Origin: Methylorubrum aminovorans
GTDB lineage: Bacteria; Pseudomonadota; Alphaproteobacteria; Rhizobiales; Beijerinckiaceae
Length of the DNA stretch: 64,000 nucleotides
Direction: 5' to 3'
Assembly (NCBI RefSeq): GCF_022179725.1
Contig: NZ_BPRC01000001.1
Location: 620,001-684,000, forward strand
Positions 1 through 9,823 of this stretch are shown here, in pieces. Within the stretch, counting starts at the first letter, position 1. Every line of letters starts with the position of its first letter. Under the pieces are notes generated by a model, which worked only from the letters and a program-made list of their open reading frames with translations, did not search any database and had not been told where the DNA came from. The position numbers and the translations under genes were made by a program.

Positions 1-20
1 GACCTCTGAGTCACCCGGTC

Positions 21-1016
21 GTGGGCCTCGCCGATCTCGTCCGCTTCGCCCTCGGCTCCTTCGCAGCGGCCGTCGGCCTCGTCGCGCTGGTGCTGGCCTG
101 CGCGGCCGTTGCGACGCGGTTGATCGCCTGGCGCGTCGAGGCTCGCTATCCCGCCGCCGACCGCAGCATCAATGTCGAGAGCGGGCGCATCGCCTATCTC
201 GAGGACGGTCCCACGACTGGAGTGAGGGCCACGGTCGTTCTCCTCCACGGCGCCTCGGCCAACGCCTACGACCCGATGGAGGGCGTCGGGCGTCATCTCG
301 CCCGTGCAGGCTTCCGAGTCATCGCCTTCGACCGGCCGGGCTACGGCAACAGCGACCGAATCGCCGGCGCGCAAGCCGCCTCGCCGGCCTTCCAGGGCCG
401 GGTTCTGGGTCAGGCTCTCGAACGGCTCGGCGCTGGACCGGTGATCCTTCTCGGACATTCCTGGTCGGGTGCGCTCGCCCTGCGGATGGCTCTCGACCGG
501 CCGGAACAGGTCGCGGGGCTCGTCCTTGTCGCGCCCGTGGCGATGCCGTTCCCGCCGCGCCCGCTGCCCTGGTGGGCGGGGCTCGCCCTTACGCCGCCCG
601 TGACGTGGCTGCTGACCCGGACGATCGCCGTGCCGCTCGGCCTGTCCTACCTTCCGTCGGTCTCGGTCGGCGTCTTTCGGCCGGAGCGGGCCGTCGAGAA
701 CTACATCGAGGCGAGCCGCGCGCCGCTGATCCTGCGGCCAGGCCCGGCGCTCGCCAACATTCAGGATCTGGCCGGCCTTCCCGCAGCCCTCGCCGAGCAG
801 GCGCCGCGCTACGAAAGCCTCCGCGTGCCGAGCGTGATCGTGGCCGGCGAGGCCGACCCGATCGTGCAGACGCGCCTGCAGGCGGATCCGTTGAGCCGGG
901 CGATGCCGCACGCCCGGCACGTCGTGCTGCCGGGCGCCGGACACATGATCACCTACACCGCCCCCGATCGGCTGGTGCGCGAAGTCGAGGGTTTGGCCGA
1001 GACGATGACTCGTTAG
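21..1016 (+). CDS. Membrane-anchored alpha/beta hydrolase
   Basis: This 331-residue protein has an N-terminal hydrophobic segment (residues 8-34), so it is probably anchored in the inner membrane with the hydrolase fold outside. The fold carries an oxyanion-type HG at residues 76-77, a nucleophile elbow GHSWSG with Ser147, a likely acid Asp289 in AGEADP, and His318 in GAGHM, so the catalytic triad looks complete. Substrate cannot be read from sequence; esterases, epoxide hydrolases and haloperoxidase-like enzymes share this layout. The start is GTG, only 20 bp from the window edge, so a longer N-terminus is possible. It converges on pyk, and a perfect hairpin lies between the two stops. Confidence 0.8.
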   Translation: MGLADLVRFALGSFAAAVGLVALVLACAAVATRLIAWRVEARYPAADRSINVESGRIAYLEDGPTTGVRATVVLLHGASANAYDPMEGVGRHLARAGFRVIAFDRPGYGNSDRIAGAQAASPAFQGRVLGQALERLGAGPVILLGHSWSGALALRMALDRPEQVAGLVLVAPVAMPFPPRPLPWWAGLALTPPVTWLLTRTIAVPLGLSYLPSVSVGVFRPERAVENYIEASRAPLILRPGPALANIQDLAGLPAALAEQAPRYESLRVPSVIVAGEADPIVQTRLQADPLSRAMPHARHVVLPGAGHMITYTAPDRLVREVEGLAETMTR

Positions 1017-1027
1017 ACCATTGTCTT

Positions 1028-1063
1028 GTCCCGAAAGCCGGCGGCCAGCTTTCGGGACGATGC
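1028..1063 (-). repeat. Dispersed palindromic intergenic repeat, copy A
   Basis: An 11-bp perfect inverted repeat (GTCCCGAAAGC / GCTTTCGGGAC) with a 9-nt loop sits between the convergent hydrolase and pyk stops. Read on the minus strand it resembles copies near 3809 and 60095: CCGAAAG, 8 nt, CGGCTTTCGG, then a purine-rich GACAAGACAATG. There is no T-run on either side, so intrinsic termination is uncertain, but it is well placed as a bidirectional transcript end. Confidence 0.65.
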
Positions 1064-1064
1064 T

Positions 1065-2501
1065 TCAGGCCCGCTCGGCGTGCTCGCGGGTGACGAAGGC
1101 GATGCGCACCATGTTCGTCGCGCCCGGAATGCCGAACGGCACGCCCGCTACGACGATCACGCGGTCGCCGATCTCAGCGAAGCGCTCGCGCACCGCGAAT
1201 TTCGCCGCGCGGAACGCCATGTCGTCCACATCGCTGGCGTCCTTGGTGACGATGGGGTGCACACCCCAAGCCATGGTCAGGCGCCGCGCCGTCTCGCGCT
1301 TCGGCGTCAGGGCGATGACGCTGGCATTGGGCCGCGCACGCGCCAGCCGCAGCACCGTCGAGCCGGAATGGGTCCAGGCCATGATCGAGCGCAGGCCGAG
1401 GGCCTCGACGATCTGGTGCGCCGCCGCCGCGATGGCATCGGAGGCGGTCGGCTCCGGCTCGGAGCGCTGCGCCATCAGGATCGACCAGTAGAGCGCGTCG
1501 CGCTCCACCTGCTCGGCGATCCGGCTCATGGTGCTGATCGCCTCGACCGGGAACTGGCCGGCGGCGCTCTCGGCCGAGAGCATCACCGCATCCGCGCCCT
1601 CGTAGACGGCGGTCGCGACGTCCGACACCTCGGCGCGGGTCGGCACCGGTGCGGTGATCATCGATTCGAGCATCTGCGTCGCCACGACGACCGGCTTGCC
1701 GAGCCGGCGTGCGCCGCGGGTGATCCGCTTCTGCACGCCCGGCACCTGCTCGAGCGGCATCTCGACGCCGAGATCGCCACGGGCGACCATGATGCCGTCG
1801 GAGATCTCGATGATCTCATCGAGGCGTGAGAGCGCCTGCGGCTTCTCGATCTTGGCCATCACCTGGGCGCGCCCGGCAGCGACCTTCTTCACCTCGGCCA
1901 CGTCCTCGGGCCGCTGCACGAAGGAAACGGCAATCCAGTCCGCGCCGGCGGCCAGACCGGCTTCGAGATCACCCCGGTCCTTCTCCGTCATCGCCGGCAG
2001 CGGGAGCACCGTGTGGGGCAGCGACACGCCCTTGCGATTCGAGATGCGCCCGCCGACCTCGACGCGAGTGACCGCGCGGCCCTCGCTCACCTCGGTGACG
2101 ACGAGCCGAAGCTTGCCGTCATCAATCAGAATTCCGTGATCGGGCTCGAGCGCGGACAGGATCTCCGGGTGGGGCAGGAACACCCGATCAGTGTTGCCGG
2201 GCGTCGGATCCGAATCGAGCACGAAGGTCTGGCCGTTCTCCAGTTCGGCGGCGTCGCCGACGAAGGTGCCCAGACGCAGTTTCGGACCCTGAAGGTCCAC
2301 GAGGATGCCGATCGGGCGCTTGGCCTCGCGCTCGATGGTGCGAATCACCTCGATCCGCTCGGGCAGCTTTTCGCGGGCCAAGTGGCTCATGTTGATGCGG
2401 AACACGTCCGCACCGGCGTGGAACAGCTTCTCGATCATCTCCGGCGTGTCGGATGCCGGGCCGAGGGTAGCGACGATCTTAGTGCGGCGCGAGCGCTTCA
2501 A
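1065..2501 (-). CDS. pyk: Pyruvate kinase
   Basis: Pyruvate kinase (478 residues) converts phosphoenolpyruvate and ADP to pyruvate and ATP at the end of glycolysis. The N-terminus KRSRRTKIVATLGPAS is the family signature. The active-site region contains MAKIEKPQAL followed by MVARGDLGVEMP and the ATQMLESM segment, and a C-terminal regulatory domain completes the normal length. The frame stays open upstream to 2639, but the family homology begins exactly at a TTG codon at 2501. That TTG is preceded at 5 nt by a perfect GGAGG, so I call the rare TTG as start. Nearby glycerate kinase feeds phosphoglycerate toward the same pathway in serine-cycle methylotrophs. Confidence 0.96.
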   Translation of the reverse strand: MKRSRRTKIVATLGPASDTPEMIEKLFHAGADVFRINMSHLAREKLPERIEVIRTIEREAKRPIGILVDLQGPKLRLGTFVGDAAELENGQTFVLDSDPTPGNTDRVFLPHPEILSALEPDHGILIDDGKLRLVVTEVSEGRAVTRVEVGGRISNRKGVSLPHTVLPLPAMTEKDRGDLEAGLAAGADWIAVSFVQRPEDVAEVKKVAAGRAQVMAKIEKPQALSRLDEIIEISDGIMVARGDLGVEMPLEQVPGVQKRITRGARRLGKPVVVATQMLESMITAPVPTRAEVSDVATAVYEGADAVMLSAESAAGQFPVEAISTMSRIAEQVERDALYWSILMAQRSEPEPTASDAIAAAAHQIVEALGLRSIMAWTHSGSTVLRLARARPNASVIALTPKRETARRLTMAWGVHPIVTKDASDVDDMAFRAAKFAVRERFAEIGDRVIVVAGVPFGIPGATNMVRIAFVTREHAERA

Positions 2502-2872
2502 TGGAGCCTCCAACACCCGCTGGACCCGCCGATCGCGGACATCGCGCGCGGGAACGGCCCGGCAGATGTGCGGCACCTGATGAGGCGGTGCCGATGGCCG
2601 GACGGGGGCTTGCCGGCCACAAGCATCGCCCAGCCCCACAGGTCAAGGCCGCATCCCGAACCCGTGTCAGGAATTTTCCGACGGACGGAACCTTTGCTTC
2701 CAAACCTCATTCTCTCGGCCGTTTAACTTCGCGGTACTTGCAGCTTTAACGTTTCGTGAACGCAACCGGAGCGGCATCTGCGCTGCGTGTTGCTGGAAAG
2801 TCATAGGCAGCTTGGCCGCACCGCTGCTAACGTCAGCGTTGAAATCAGCACTTTCCGAAGGCGATCCACACC
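2502..2872. other. Divergent intergenic region, pyk / outer-membrane protein
   Basis: About 370 bp between the divergent pyk and outer-membrane protein genes. Several short open frames cross it, but none has a convincing ribosome-binding site or recognisable protein. The part from about 2690 to 2870 is less GC-rich and probably holds both promoters. I could not identify a promoter with confidence. Confidence 0.4.
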
Positions 2873-3730
2873 GTGATCAGAGCACTCCTCCTGGGCAGCG
2901 CCGCAGCGCTCGCGACCACCGCGGCCCTCGCCGCCGACCTGCCCCGCCGCGAGGCTCCGCCGGTCGCCTTCGCTCCGGTCCCCGTCTTCACCTGGACCGG
3001 ATTCTATGCTGGCCTGCACACCGGCTACGCCTTCACCGACAACCCGAACATCCAGACCCGCGGCAACGACCCCTTCACCGGTGCCAACGTCGTGCTCGGC
3101 CGCCGCGCCGCCTCCCTCAAGAGCGAGGTCGACGGCTTCTCCCGCCTCGGCGGCGGCTTCGGCTACAACGTTCAGTTCACGCCCGGTTCCGGCTTCGTGG
3201 CGGGTATCGCCTTCGACGCCACCTGGCTCGATCTCGACAAGCGGACCGGCTTCTACGGCACGCCGAACCCGACCATCGGCAATGCCAGCGTCTACACGCA
3301 GAACCTCGACTTCCTCGGCACCGTCAACGGCAAGCTCGGCTACGCCTTCGACCGGTTCTTCGTCTACGGCACCGGCGGTCTCGCCTTCGGCCAAGTCAGC
3401 TACGGCGCCGACTTCTACAACCCGGGCGCCACCGTGCTGCAGTACACCGGCGGCGGTCGCAAGATCTTCGAGACCGGCTACAACTACGGCGGCGGCATCG
3501 AGTACGCCATCCCGGTCGACAGCTTCCTGAACTACTTCTCCATCGGTCGCTGGCTCGGCATCAAGTCGGACGTGACGATCAAGGCGGAGTACATCCGCTA
3601 CGATCTCGGCAGCCGCAACGTGCTGGTCAACCAGACCGCTCCTGTCCCGCCCGGCTCCTACACCTCGCGCTTCTCCACTGAGGGCAGCCTGATCCGCGCC
3701 GGCTTCAACTACAAGTTCAGCGGCCTCTGA
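2873..3730 (+). CDS. Outer-membrane beta-barrel protein (Omp25/OmpA-like porin family)
   Basis: The 285-residue product starts with a signal peptide (MIRALLLGSAAALATTAALA, cleavage before ADLPRR). The FTWTGFYAGLHTGYAF motif that follows is typical of the small surface beta-barrels of Rhizobiales (Omp25/Omp31, RopB-like). Alternating hydrophobic and aromatic strands run to the end, which finishes NYKFSGL. Such proteins stabilise the outer membrane and are often abundant. It is monocistronic: a strong intrinsic terminator follows 28 bp after the stop. The exact role is not predictable. Confidence 0.85.
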   Translation: MIRALLLGSAAALATTAALAADLPRREAPPVAFAPVPVFTWTGFYAGLHTGYAFTDNPNIQTRGNDPFTGANVVLGRRAASLKSEVDGFSRLGGGFGYNVQFTPGSGFVAGIAFDATWLDLDKRTGFYGTPNPTIGNASVYTQNLDFLGTVNGKLGYAFDRFFVYGTGGLAFGQVSYGADFYNPGATVLQYTGGGRKIFETGYNYGGGIEYAIPVDSFLNYFSIGRWLGIKSDVTIKAEYIRYDLGSRNVLVNQTAPVPPGSYTSRFSTEGSLIRAGFNYKFSGL

Positions 3731-3757
3731 GCTTTACTCAGACGCTGACCAAGCCAG

Positions 3758-3789
3758 GCGGGCGCCCTTCGGGGCGCCCGCTTTCGTTT
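3758..3789 (+). terminator. Intrinsic terminator of the outer-membrane protein gene
   Basis: A perfect 10-bp GC stem (GCGGGCGCCC / GGGCGCCCGC) closed by a TTCG tetraloop is followed by TTTCGTTT. This is a classic Rho-independent terminator. Confidence 0.88.
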
Positions 3790-3808
3790 GAACGGATGGT
3801 GCATCCGA

Positions 3809-3856
3809 CCCGGAAGGGCACCGCAGGCTTTCGGAAGAGGCGATGCGGAAACAAGA
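3809..3856 (+). repeat. Dispersed palindromic intergenic repeat, copy B
   Basis: Contains CCGGAAG, a short spacer, GGCTTTCGGAAGAGGCGATGC and a GGAAACAA tail, matching the order of elements in the copy at 60095. The 3840-4030 stretch that follows, up to the DUF1036 gene, holds GCATCGC/GCGATGC inverted repeats but no gene I can support. Confidence 0.6.
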
Positions 3857-4487
3857 GGGATCGAGCATCGCGCTCGCTCCCGTGCGATGCCCTCGCAAAG
3901 CGATCCGCAGCACGACATCCTCGGACGGATCACGCCTGGCATTGCTTCGGGTTCGTCTCGCTATGTCGGGACGACCGAAGCAATCGGGCAACGATCGAAA
4001 CTGCTTTTATCGCAAGCTCAATCGCCCGCCTCACGGTCCGCCCGCGAGCGGCTGTCCGGGATCGGAGAGCTGGATCGTCCAGTTCCGCTGTTGGCCGGTA
4101 TCGACTTCGATGAAGCCATTGCGGTCGAAGCCGCGGGCGAGACAATCCTCAACCCCGCGGATCGTGAAAGCGGTGTCGCGGGTGCACATCATCGCGCGAC
4201 CGCTCCACTCGCCGCCGCGCGTATAGTCGACGGCGTAGATATAATAGAACTGCGCCGCCAGGGACCCGCGAAGCAGAGTCTCGCAATTACGCGGTTTCAG
4301 CTCCCACCACCCTTCCGTCACCCAGCCCTGCGCATCGCGATAGCCCAGCGTCACGCCGACTTTGCTGGCGGTCTGGTTGCACAGGCGCAGGTCGGCTCGA
4401 GCGGGGACGGGGAGGGCGGCCAGACCCACCGCAAGGCTCAGAGCCGGAAGAGCCCGCCGCGGAAAGCGACGGACTTTGGATCGGGTC

Positions 4488-5813
<1,326 letters not shown>

Positions 5814-6000
5814 GGGCGTCCTCGCACGTTCTTGTTTGAGCGTTTGCTTGCCCGAGCGCTGCCGTATCGGCAAGCCTCCACGCTTTCACAAAACTTTCGT
5901 GCCGCGGAGCATTCTTTTTGACCGCGGCGCGATCTATCCCGCCCGCAAGCCAGCCATACCGGGCCTGCCCCTTCCGATCCGGCCGCACCGGCCCAGATAG

Positions 6001-6780
6001 GTGCCTATGCTCTCCGTCGAACCTGAGATCCGAACACGCCCCGAACATCCTGTGGAACGCATCGAGGGCGATCCGTCCCGCGGTCTCCTGCTCATCTGCG
6101 AACACGCCTCGAATGCGGTGCCGGAGGATCTCGAGCGGCTCGGCGTTCCCGAGCGGGAATTCTCCCGCCACATCGCCTACGATATCGGCGCCGCCGAGGT
6201 CACACGCCGGCTCGCTGCTCGGCTCAACGTGCCGGCCGTGCTGACGCAGTTCTCGCGCCTCATCATCGACCCGAACCGGGGGAAGCGCGATCCCACCCTG
6301 GTGATGCGGCTCTCCGACGGCGCGATCGTGCCGGGGAACGCCCGCATCGACGCGGCCGGCATCGCCGAGCGGATCCGGCGCTTCTACGTGCCGTTCGACC
6401 GCGCCGTGGATGCGGCGGTCGCCGATGCGGAGGCCGCCAACGTGCGGCCGATGATCGTGACGATGCACAGCTTCACGCCGTTCTGGCGCACCATCGCGCG
6501 GCCGTGGCAGGTCGGGGTACTCTACGATCGGGATGCTGGCTTGAGCCGCCTGATCATCGAGGCGCTGAAAGCCGATCCGGCGGGTTTGTGCGTCGGCGAC
6601 AACCAGCCCTATGGCGGCGGATTGCCGGGCGACACGATCGACCGGCACGCCACGGCTCGCGGCTTGCCCAACGCCCTGATCGAGATCCGTCAGGATCTCA
6701 TCGGCGGCCCGGAGGGTCAGGAGGAATGGGCACAGCGCTTCGCCCGCATCCTCGGGCCGATGCTGCACCCGCCCGCTTGA
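6001..6780 (+). CDS. N-formylglutamate amidohydrolase family protein
   Basis: This 259-residue protein belongs to the N-formylglutamate amidohydrolase (HutG-like) fold. ICEHASNAVP near residue 32 and MHSFTP around residue 157 are the conserved metal-site and active-site segments, and IEIRQDLI near the end is typical. True HutG enzymes release glutamate from N-formylglutamate. No histidine-degradation genes are nearby, so the substrate here is uncertain. Start may be GTG at 6001 or ATG at 6007. It runs in the same direction as the DUF1244 and gapR genes, an arrangement I recall as common in Rhizobiales. Confidence 0.85.
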   Translation: MPMLSVEPEIRTRPEHPVERIEGDPSRGLLLICEHASNAVPEDLERLGVPEREFSRHIAYDIGAAEVTRRLAARLNVPAVLTQFSRLIIDPNRGKRDPTLVMRLSDGAIVPGNARIDAAGIAERIRRFYVPFDRAVDAAVADAEAANVRPMIVTMHSFTPFWRTIARPWQVGVLYDRDAGLSRLIIEALKADPAGLCVGDNQPYGGGLPGDTIDRHATARGLPNALIEIRQDLIGGPEGQEEWAQRFARILGPMLHPPA

Positions 6781-6837
6781 CGCAATGAGGTCGCGGGACG
6801 ACCTCTGCGGCATCCGATCGACTGAGAGACCCGCACC

Positions 6838-7158
6838 ATGTCCGAACCGATGAACGGAATCGACCCCGCGACGCAGACCGAGCTGGAGGCGGCCGTGTTC
6901 CGCCGCCTCGTCTCGCATCTGCGAAACCGCACCGATGTGCAGAATATCGATCTGATGAATCTGGCCGGCTTCTGCCGCAACTGCCTGTCGAACTGGCTCA
7001 AGGACGCGGCAGACGAGCGTGGCCTCGGCCTCTCGAAGGATCAGAGCCGCGAGCACGTCTACGGCATGCCCTACGAGGAGTGGAAGCAGAAGCACCAGAC
7101 CGAGGCGAGCCCCGACCAGCAGGCGCGCTTCGCCTCCGGTCAGACCGGCGGCCACTGA
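6838..7158 (+). CDS. DUF1244 family protein
   Basis: A 106-residue soluble protein with the complete DUF1244 domain: an N-terminal helix ending HLRNRTDVQNIDLMNLAG, a conserved cysteine pair in GFCRNCLSNW, and HVYGMPYEEWK near the C-terminus. The function of the domain is not established; the paired cysteines could bind metal. It is followed 106 bp later by gapR on the same strand, which suggests one transcription unit. Confidence 0.88.
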   Translation: MSEPMNGIDPATQTELEAAVFRRLVSHLRNRTDVQNIDLMNLAGFCRNCLSNWLKDAADERGLGLSKDQSREHVYGMPYEEWKQKHQTEASPDQQARFASGQTGGH

Positions 7159-7264
7159 GGGGCGGCCCCGGCATCAACGAGCGGGTAAGGTTGATGCCGT
7201 AACCCCTGGGCATTCGGCGTGGGTCTTCGGGCGCACGCCACCCCTCGCGTGAAGGAGCGCTGCC

Positions 7265-7531
7265 ATGGCCGCCTCGCCTGCCCCCGCCGTCGATCCGTCC
7301 TCGGTCGCCGCCGACCAGCTCAAGAGCATCATCGAGCGCATCGAGCGCCTCGAAGAGGAGAAGGCCGGCATCGCGGGCGACATCAAGGACGTCTACGCCG
7401 AAGCCAAGGCCAACGGCTTCGACGTGAAGGTGCTGCGCAAGATCATCTCCCTGCGCAAGCGCGACCATGACGAGCGCCAGGAGGAGGAGGCGATCCTCGA
7501 ATTGTACCTCCAGGCGCTCGGGATGGCGTAG
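7265..7531 (+). CDS. gapR: GapR-type nucleoid-associated protein (DUF2312)
   Basis: An 88-residue, nearly all-helical protein. [19 protein letters not shown] forms a coiled coil and [26 protein letters not shown] a basic helix pair, which together define the DUF2312/GapR family. In Caulobacter, GapR is an essential DNA-binding tetramer that clamps overtwisted DNA ahead of replication and transcription. Length and charge pattern match the family. A ribosome-binding GAAGGAG lies close before the ATG. Confidence 0.88.
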   Translation: MAASPAPAVDPSSVAADQLKSIIERIERLEEEKAGIAGDIKDVYAEAKANGFDVKVLRKIISLRKRDHDERQEEEAILELYLQALGMA

Positions 7532-7746
7532 GATCTGCCCGCGTCGCCGGGGCGGAGCTGAAGCGAACCGGCGACCAGCCTCGCGAGAGGGCGGGACCCT
7601 CGGTCTGCTCCGGCTCCGCCTCGTGAAGAGGCAGGCAAATTACGCCTCCGGCCGGGACCACCTCGATCCCGTCAGATTCGGCCATCCCTCCGAGCCGATG
7701 GTCGCGATGTTCTCGGCGCCACCCGCCCGTCGTGTAGTGATACGAT

Positions 7747-8068
7747 CGCGCGGCGAAACCACAGCACCTCACCGAAGCCCCCATTCACGGCCTCGTCCTG
7801 CGTATTGCGGACATCCTCCGTCACACGGGCGAAGGCGCGCGGTGGGGTCGCGGGGCAGCAGCGGCGGCTCGGGCTAGCCTTCCCCGATGTCTTCGAGGAT
7901 CACGGTCGATACGAAGATCCTGAGGTCGCCGTCGATCAGCACCGGCACCTCGGTGCCGCCGGTTCCGATGTCGTCGGGCCGCTCCGCCGCGAAAGTCACG
8001 CCCGTCTCGCGCAACGCGATCTTGATCTACTGGCTGTAGGACGAGACGGGGTGCTCGTAGAGCAGCAT
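7747..8068 (-). pseudogene. Decayed glutathione S-transferase
   Basis: On the minus strand from ATG 8068 the frame reads MLLYEHPVSSYSQ, then a TAG (8029-8027), then IKIALRETGVTFA, PVLIDGDLRIF and STVILEDIGEG. A second TAG at 7876-7874 follows, then PEPPLLPRDPTAR. After a +1 type shift, TEDVRNTQDEAVNGG and EVLWFRRA continue. These segments in order match the N-terminal thioredoxin-like half and first helices of bacterial glutathione S-transferases. Compared with that family there are two stop codons, a frameshift, and a short deletion before PVLIDGD. The C-terminal half is not recognisable, so this is a dead remnant. The 215 bp between gapR and this remnant hold nothing else I recognise. Confidence 0.82.
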
Positions 8069-8117
8069 CGCGGGCCTCGGTTGGCGGGCGCGAGAAGTGG
8101 CGAGAGCGCCTCGCGCG

Positions 8118-9596
8118 TCAACGGGCGAGGGCGGGTCCGTTGGTGACGGAGCCGGTGAACCGCGTCGCCGAGAGCGGCCACGGCTTGGTCGAGAACCGGC
8201 TCGCGAGTGGCTCGGACGGAGTGTGCAGCGCCTCCGCAGGCAAGGCCTCGTCGGGGCGCGGCCGGGCGAGCGCCACGCGGACGGGAGCCGCCGGGGCCGT
8301 GGGCTCGGAGACACCTTCAACGGCCGCGAAGAGCAGGCCGCGCATCTGTTCGTGCGGATCGGCATCCGCGAGCACGCGGGGTGCCTCGGGTGCGCTGCGC
8401 TCCGTTGTATCGGATCCGGCTTCGCCCTCTGCCTGCGCCACATGCACCATGCCGCCGAGGCCTTCGCCGTTGAGGGAGGCGAGCCGCACCGGACGCTGCG
8501 GCGGAAGGGGAATGGTGAGAGCCGTGGCGACGACGGCGAATTCGGAGGGGCGCCGCGGTGGCAGCGGCGCGACCACGGATTGCTCCGTCTCGCCGGTCAG
8601 CAATTCCTTCGCCGAGGCCCCATCCCGGCGCAGGGTCGCCGCGCGCAGGGCCTCGGAGGCATTTGGTGCGGCATAGGCCATCGCTGCCGAGGCGTCGGCC
8701 GGATCGGCGCTCGCGACGGCGATGCTCGGCCTCGCCCGCGCCTTGGACGGCGTCGGCGCGTTGGCGAGCGCGGCCGGCGGCGCATCCGTTCCGGCGCCCC
8801 CGCCGAAGAGCGAGGCGAAGAAACCCTTGAGGCCCGGCCCGTCATCGATCTCGTCGGCGCTGGCGACCGCGGTGTAGCCGAGCACCGTGCCGCCGCGCGA
8901 CAGGATTTCGGCGCGTGCCTCCTCGTAGCGGGCGAGCGGCTTGCCGTCGGCGGGCAGGTGGACGGTCTTGCCGTCCGGGAACAGGCGCGCGAGCTGATCG
9001 TGGCTCATGCGCGGCCAGGATCGGACCGAGCCGACATCGAGATGGACGAAGGGCGAGCCGGAGCGGGGATACCAGCCGACGCCGCCGCGCTGCATCTGCA
9101 TGCCGATGGCACGGATCTGATCGATCGAGGCATCGGTCAGATAGAAATCCATGGCCTTGCCGAGCATGTGCTGGCTCGTCTCGGCCACGCCAGAGGAGCG
9201 GCGGCGCAGCATCCCGTTCGTCTTCGGGCTGCGATAGGCGGAGACGATCCGTAGCGGCGCGGTCGAACCGATGGAGCGCTGCGCCTCCCAGACCACATCG
9301 AACAGGCGCGGGTCCATCTTGATCGATTCGTTCTCGCGCCAATCTCGCAGGAGCCAGTTGAGCTGGTCGAGGGCGGCGCGATCGAAGCGCCCGTTGCGTT
9401 TGAACGTCACCGACAGACTCTCGCCGGTATGCTCGTGCGTCAGGGAGAGGCTACGCGTGTCGCCGTTGGCGACCGCGTTCTGGGTCTCTGCGGTCCCGAC
9501 CAGAAGCAGGGCGGTCATGGCGCCGGCGGCCGAAGCGAGACGCCTCAGACGCGAAGTCCTGTTCGAGGGCAGGCGGTTCCGGATCGTGCGCAGCAT
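8118..9596 (-). CDS. DUF882 (YcbK-like, M15 peptidase fold) periplasmic protein
   Basis: A 492-residue exported protein. After a signal or anchor segment (residues 20-44) comes a DUF882 domain at about 48-200. Its zinc-ligand pattern is present: H143 and D150 in SQHMLGKAMDFYL, and H185 in FVHLD. This fold is related to D,D-carboxypeptidases of the M15 family and YcbK, implying peptidoglycan processing. The C-terminal 280 residues are low-complexity Ala/Pro-rich with repeated PLPPRRP/PLPPQRP motifs, perhaps wall-spanning. Start ATG 9596 is preceded by GAGGTGAGGAC. The neighbouring L,D-transpeptidase on the same strand fits a cell-wall role. Confidence 0.85.
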   Translation of the reverse strand: MLRTIRNRLPSNRTSRLRRLASAAGAMTALLLVGTAETQNAVANGDTRSLSLTHEHTGESLSVTFKRNGRFDRAALDQLNWLLRDWRENESIKMDPRLFDVVWEAQRSIGSTAPLRIVSAYRSPKTNGMLRRRSSGVAETSQHMLGKAMDFYLTDASIDQIRAIGMQMQRGGVGWYPRSGSPFVHLDVGSVRSWPRMSHDQLARLFPDGKTVHLPADGKPLARYEEARAEILSRGGTVLGYTAVASADEIDDGPGLKGFFASLFGGGAGTDAPPAALANAPTPSKARARPSIAVASADPADASAAMAYAAPNASEALRAATLRRDGASAKELLTGETEQSVVAPLPPRRPSEFAVVATALTIPLPPQRPVRLASLNGEGLGGMVHVAQAEGEAGSDTTERSAPEAPRVLADADPHEQMRGLLFAAVEGVSEPTAPAAPVRVALARPRPDEALPAEALHTPSEPLASRFSTKPWPLSATRFTGSVTNGPALAR

Positions 9597-9823
9597 GTCC
9601 TCACCTCGCGGAACGGGCGCGACATCGGCGATGCCGCGAAGGGCGCAAAGGTGGCCGAGGACCGGAAAGGTGGGTCGTCTCGGGGCCCATGCTGCTCGCC
9701 GTCTTCAGCGACCGCTACGGGCGAACCGTGGCAAAAAAGAGCCTCGCAAGCCCGTCACCCGGCGCTGTCCCGCACGGGATGCCGAAATTGCCGATCTAGG
9801 CGGGAACCGGCGGGGACTCGCGC

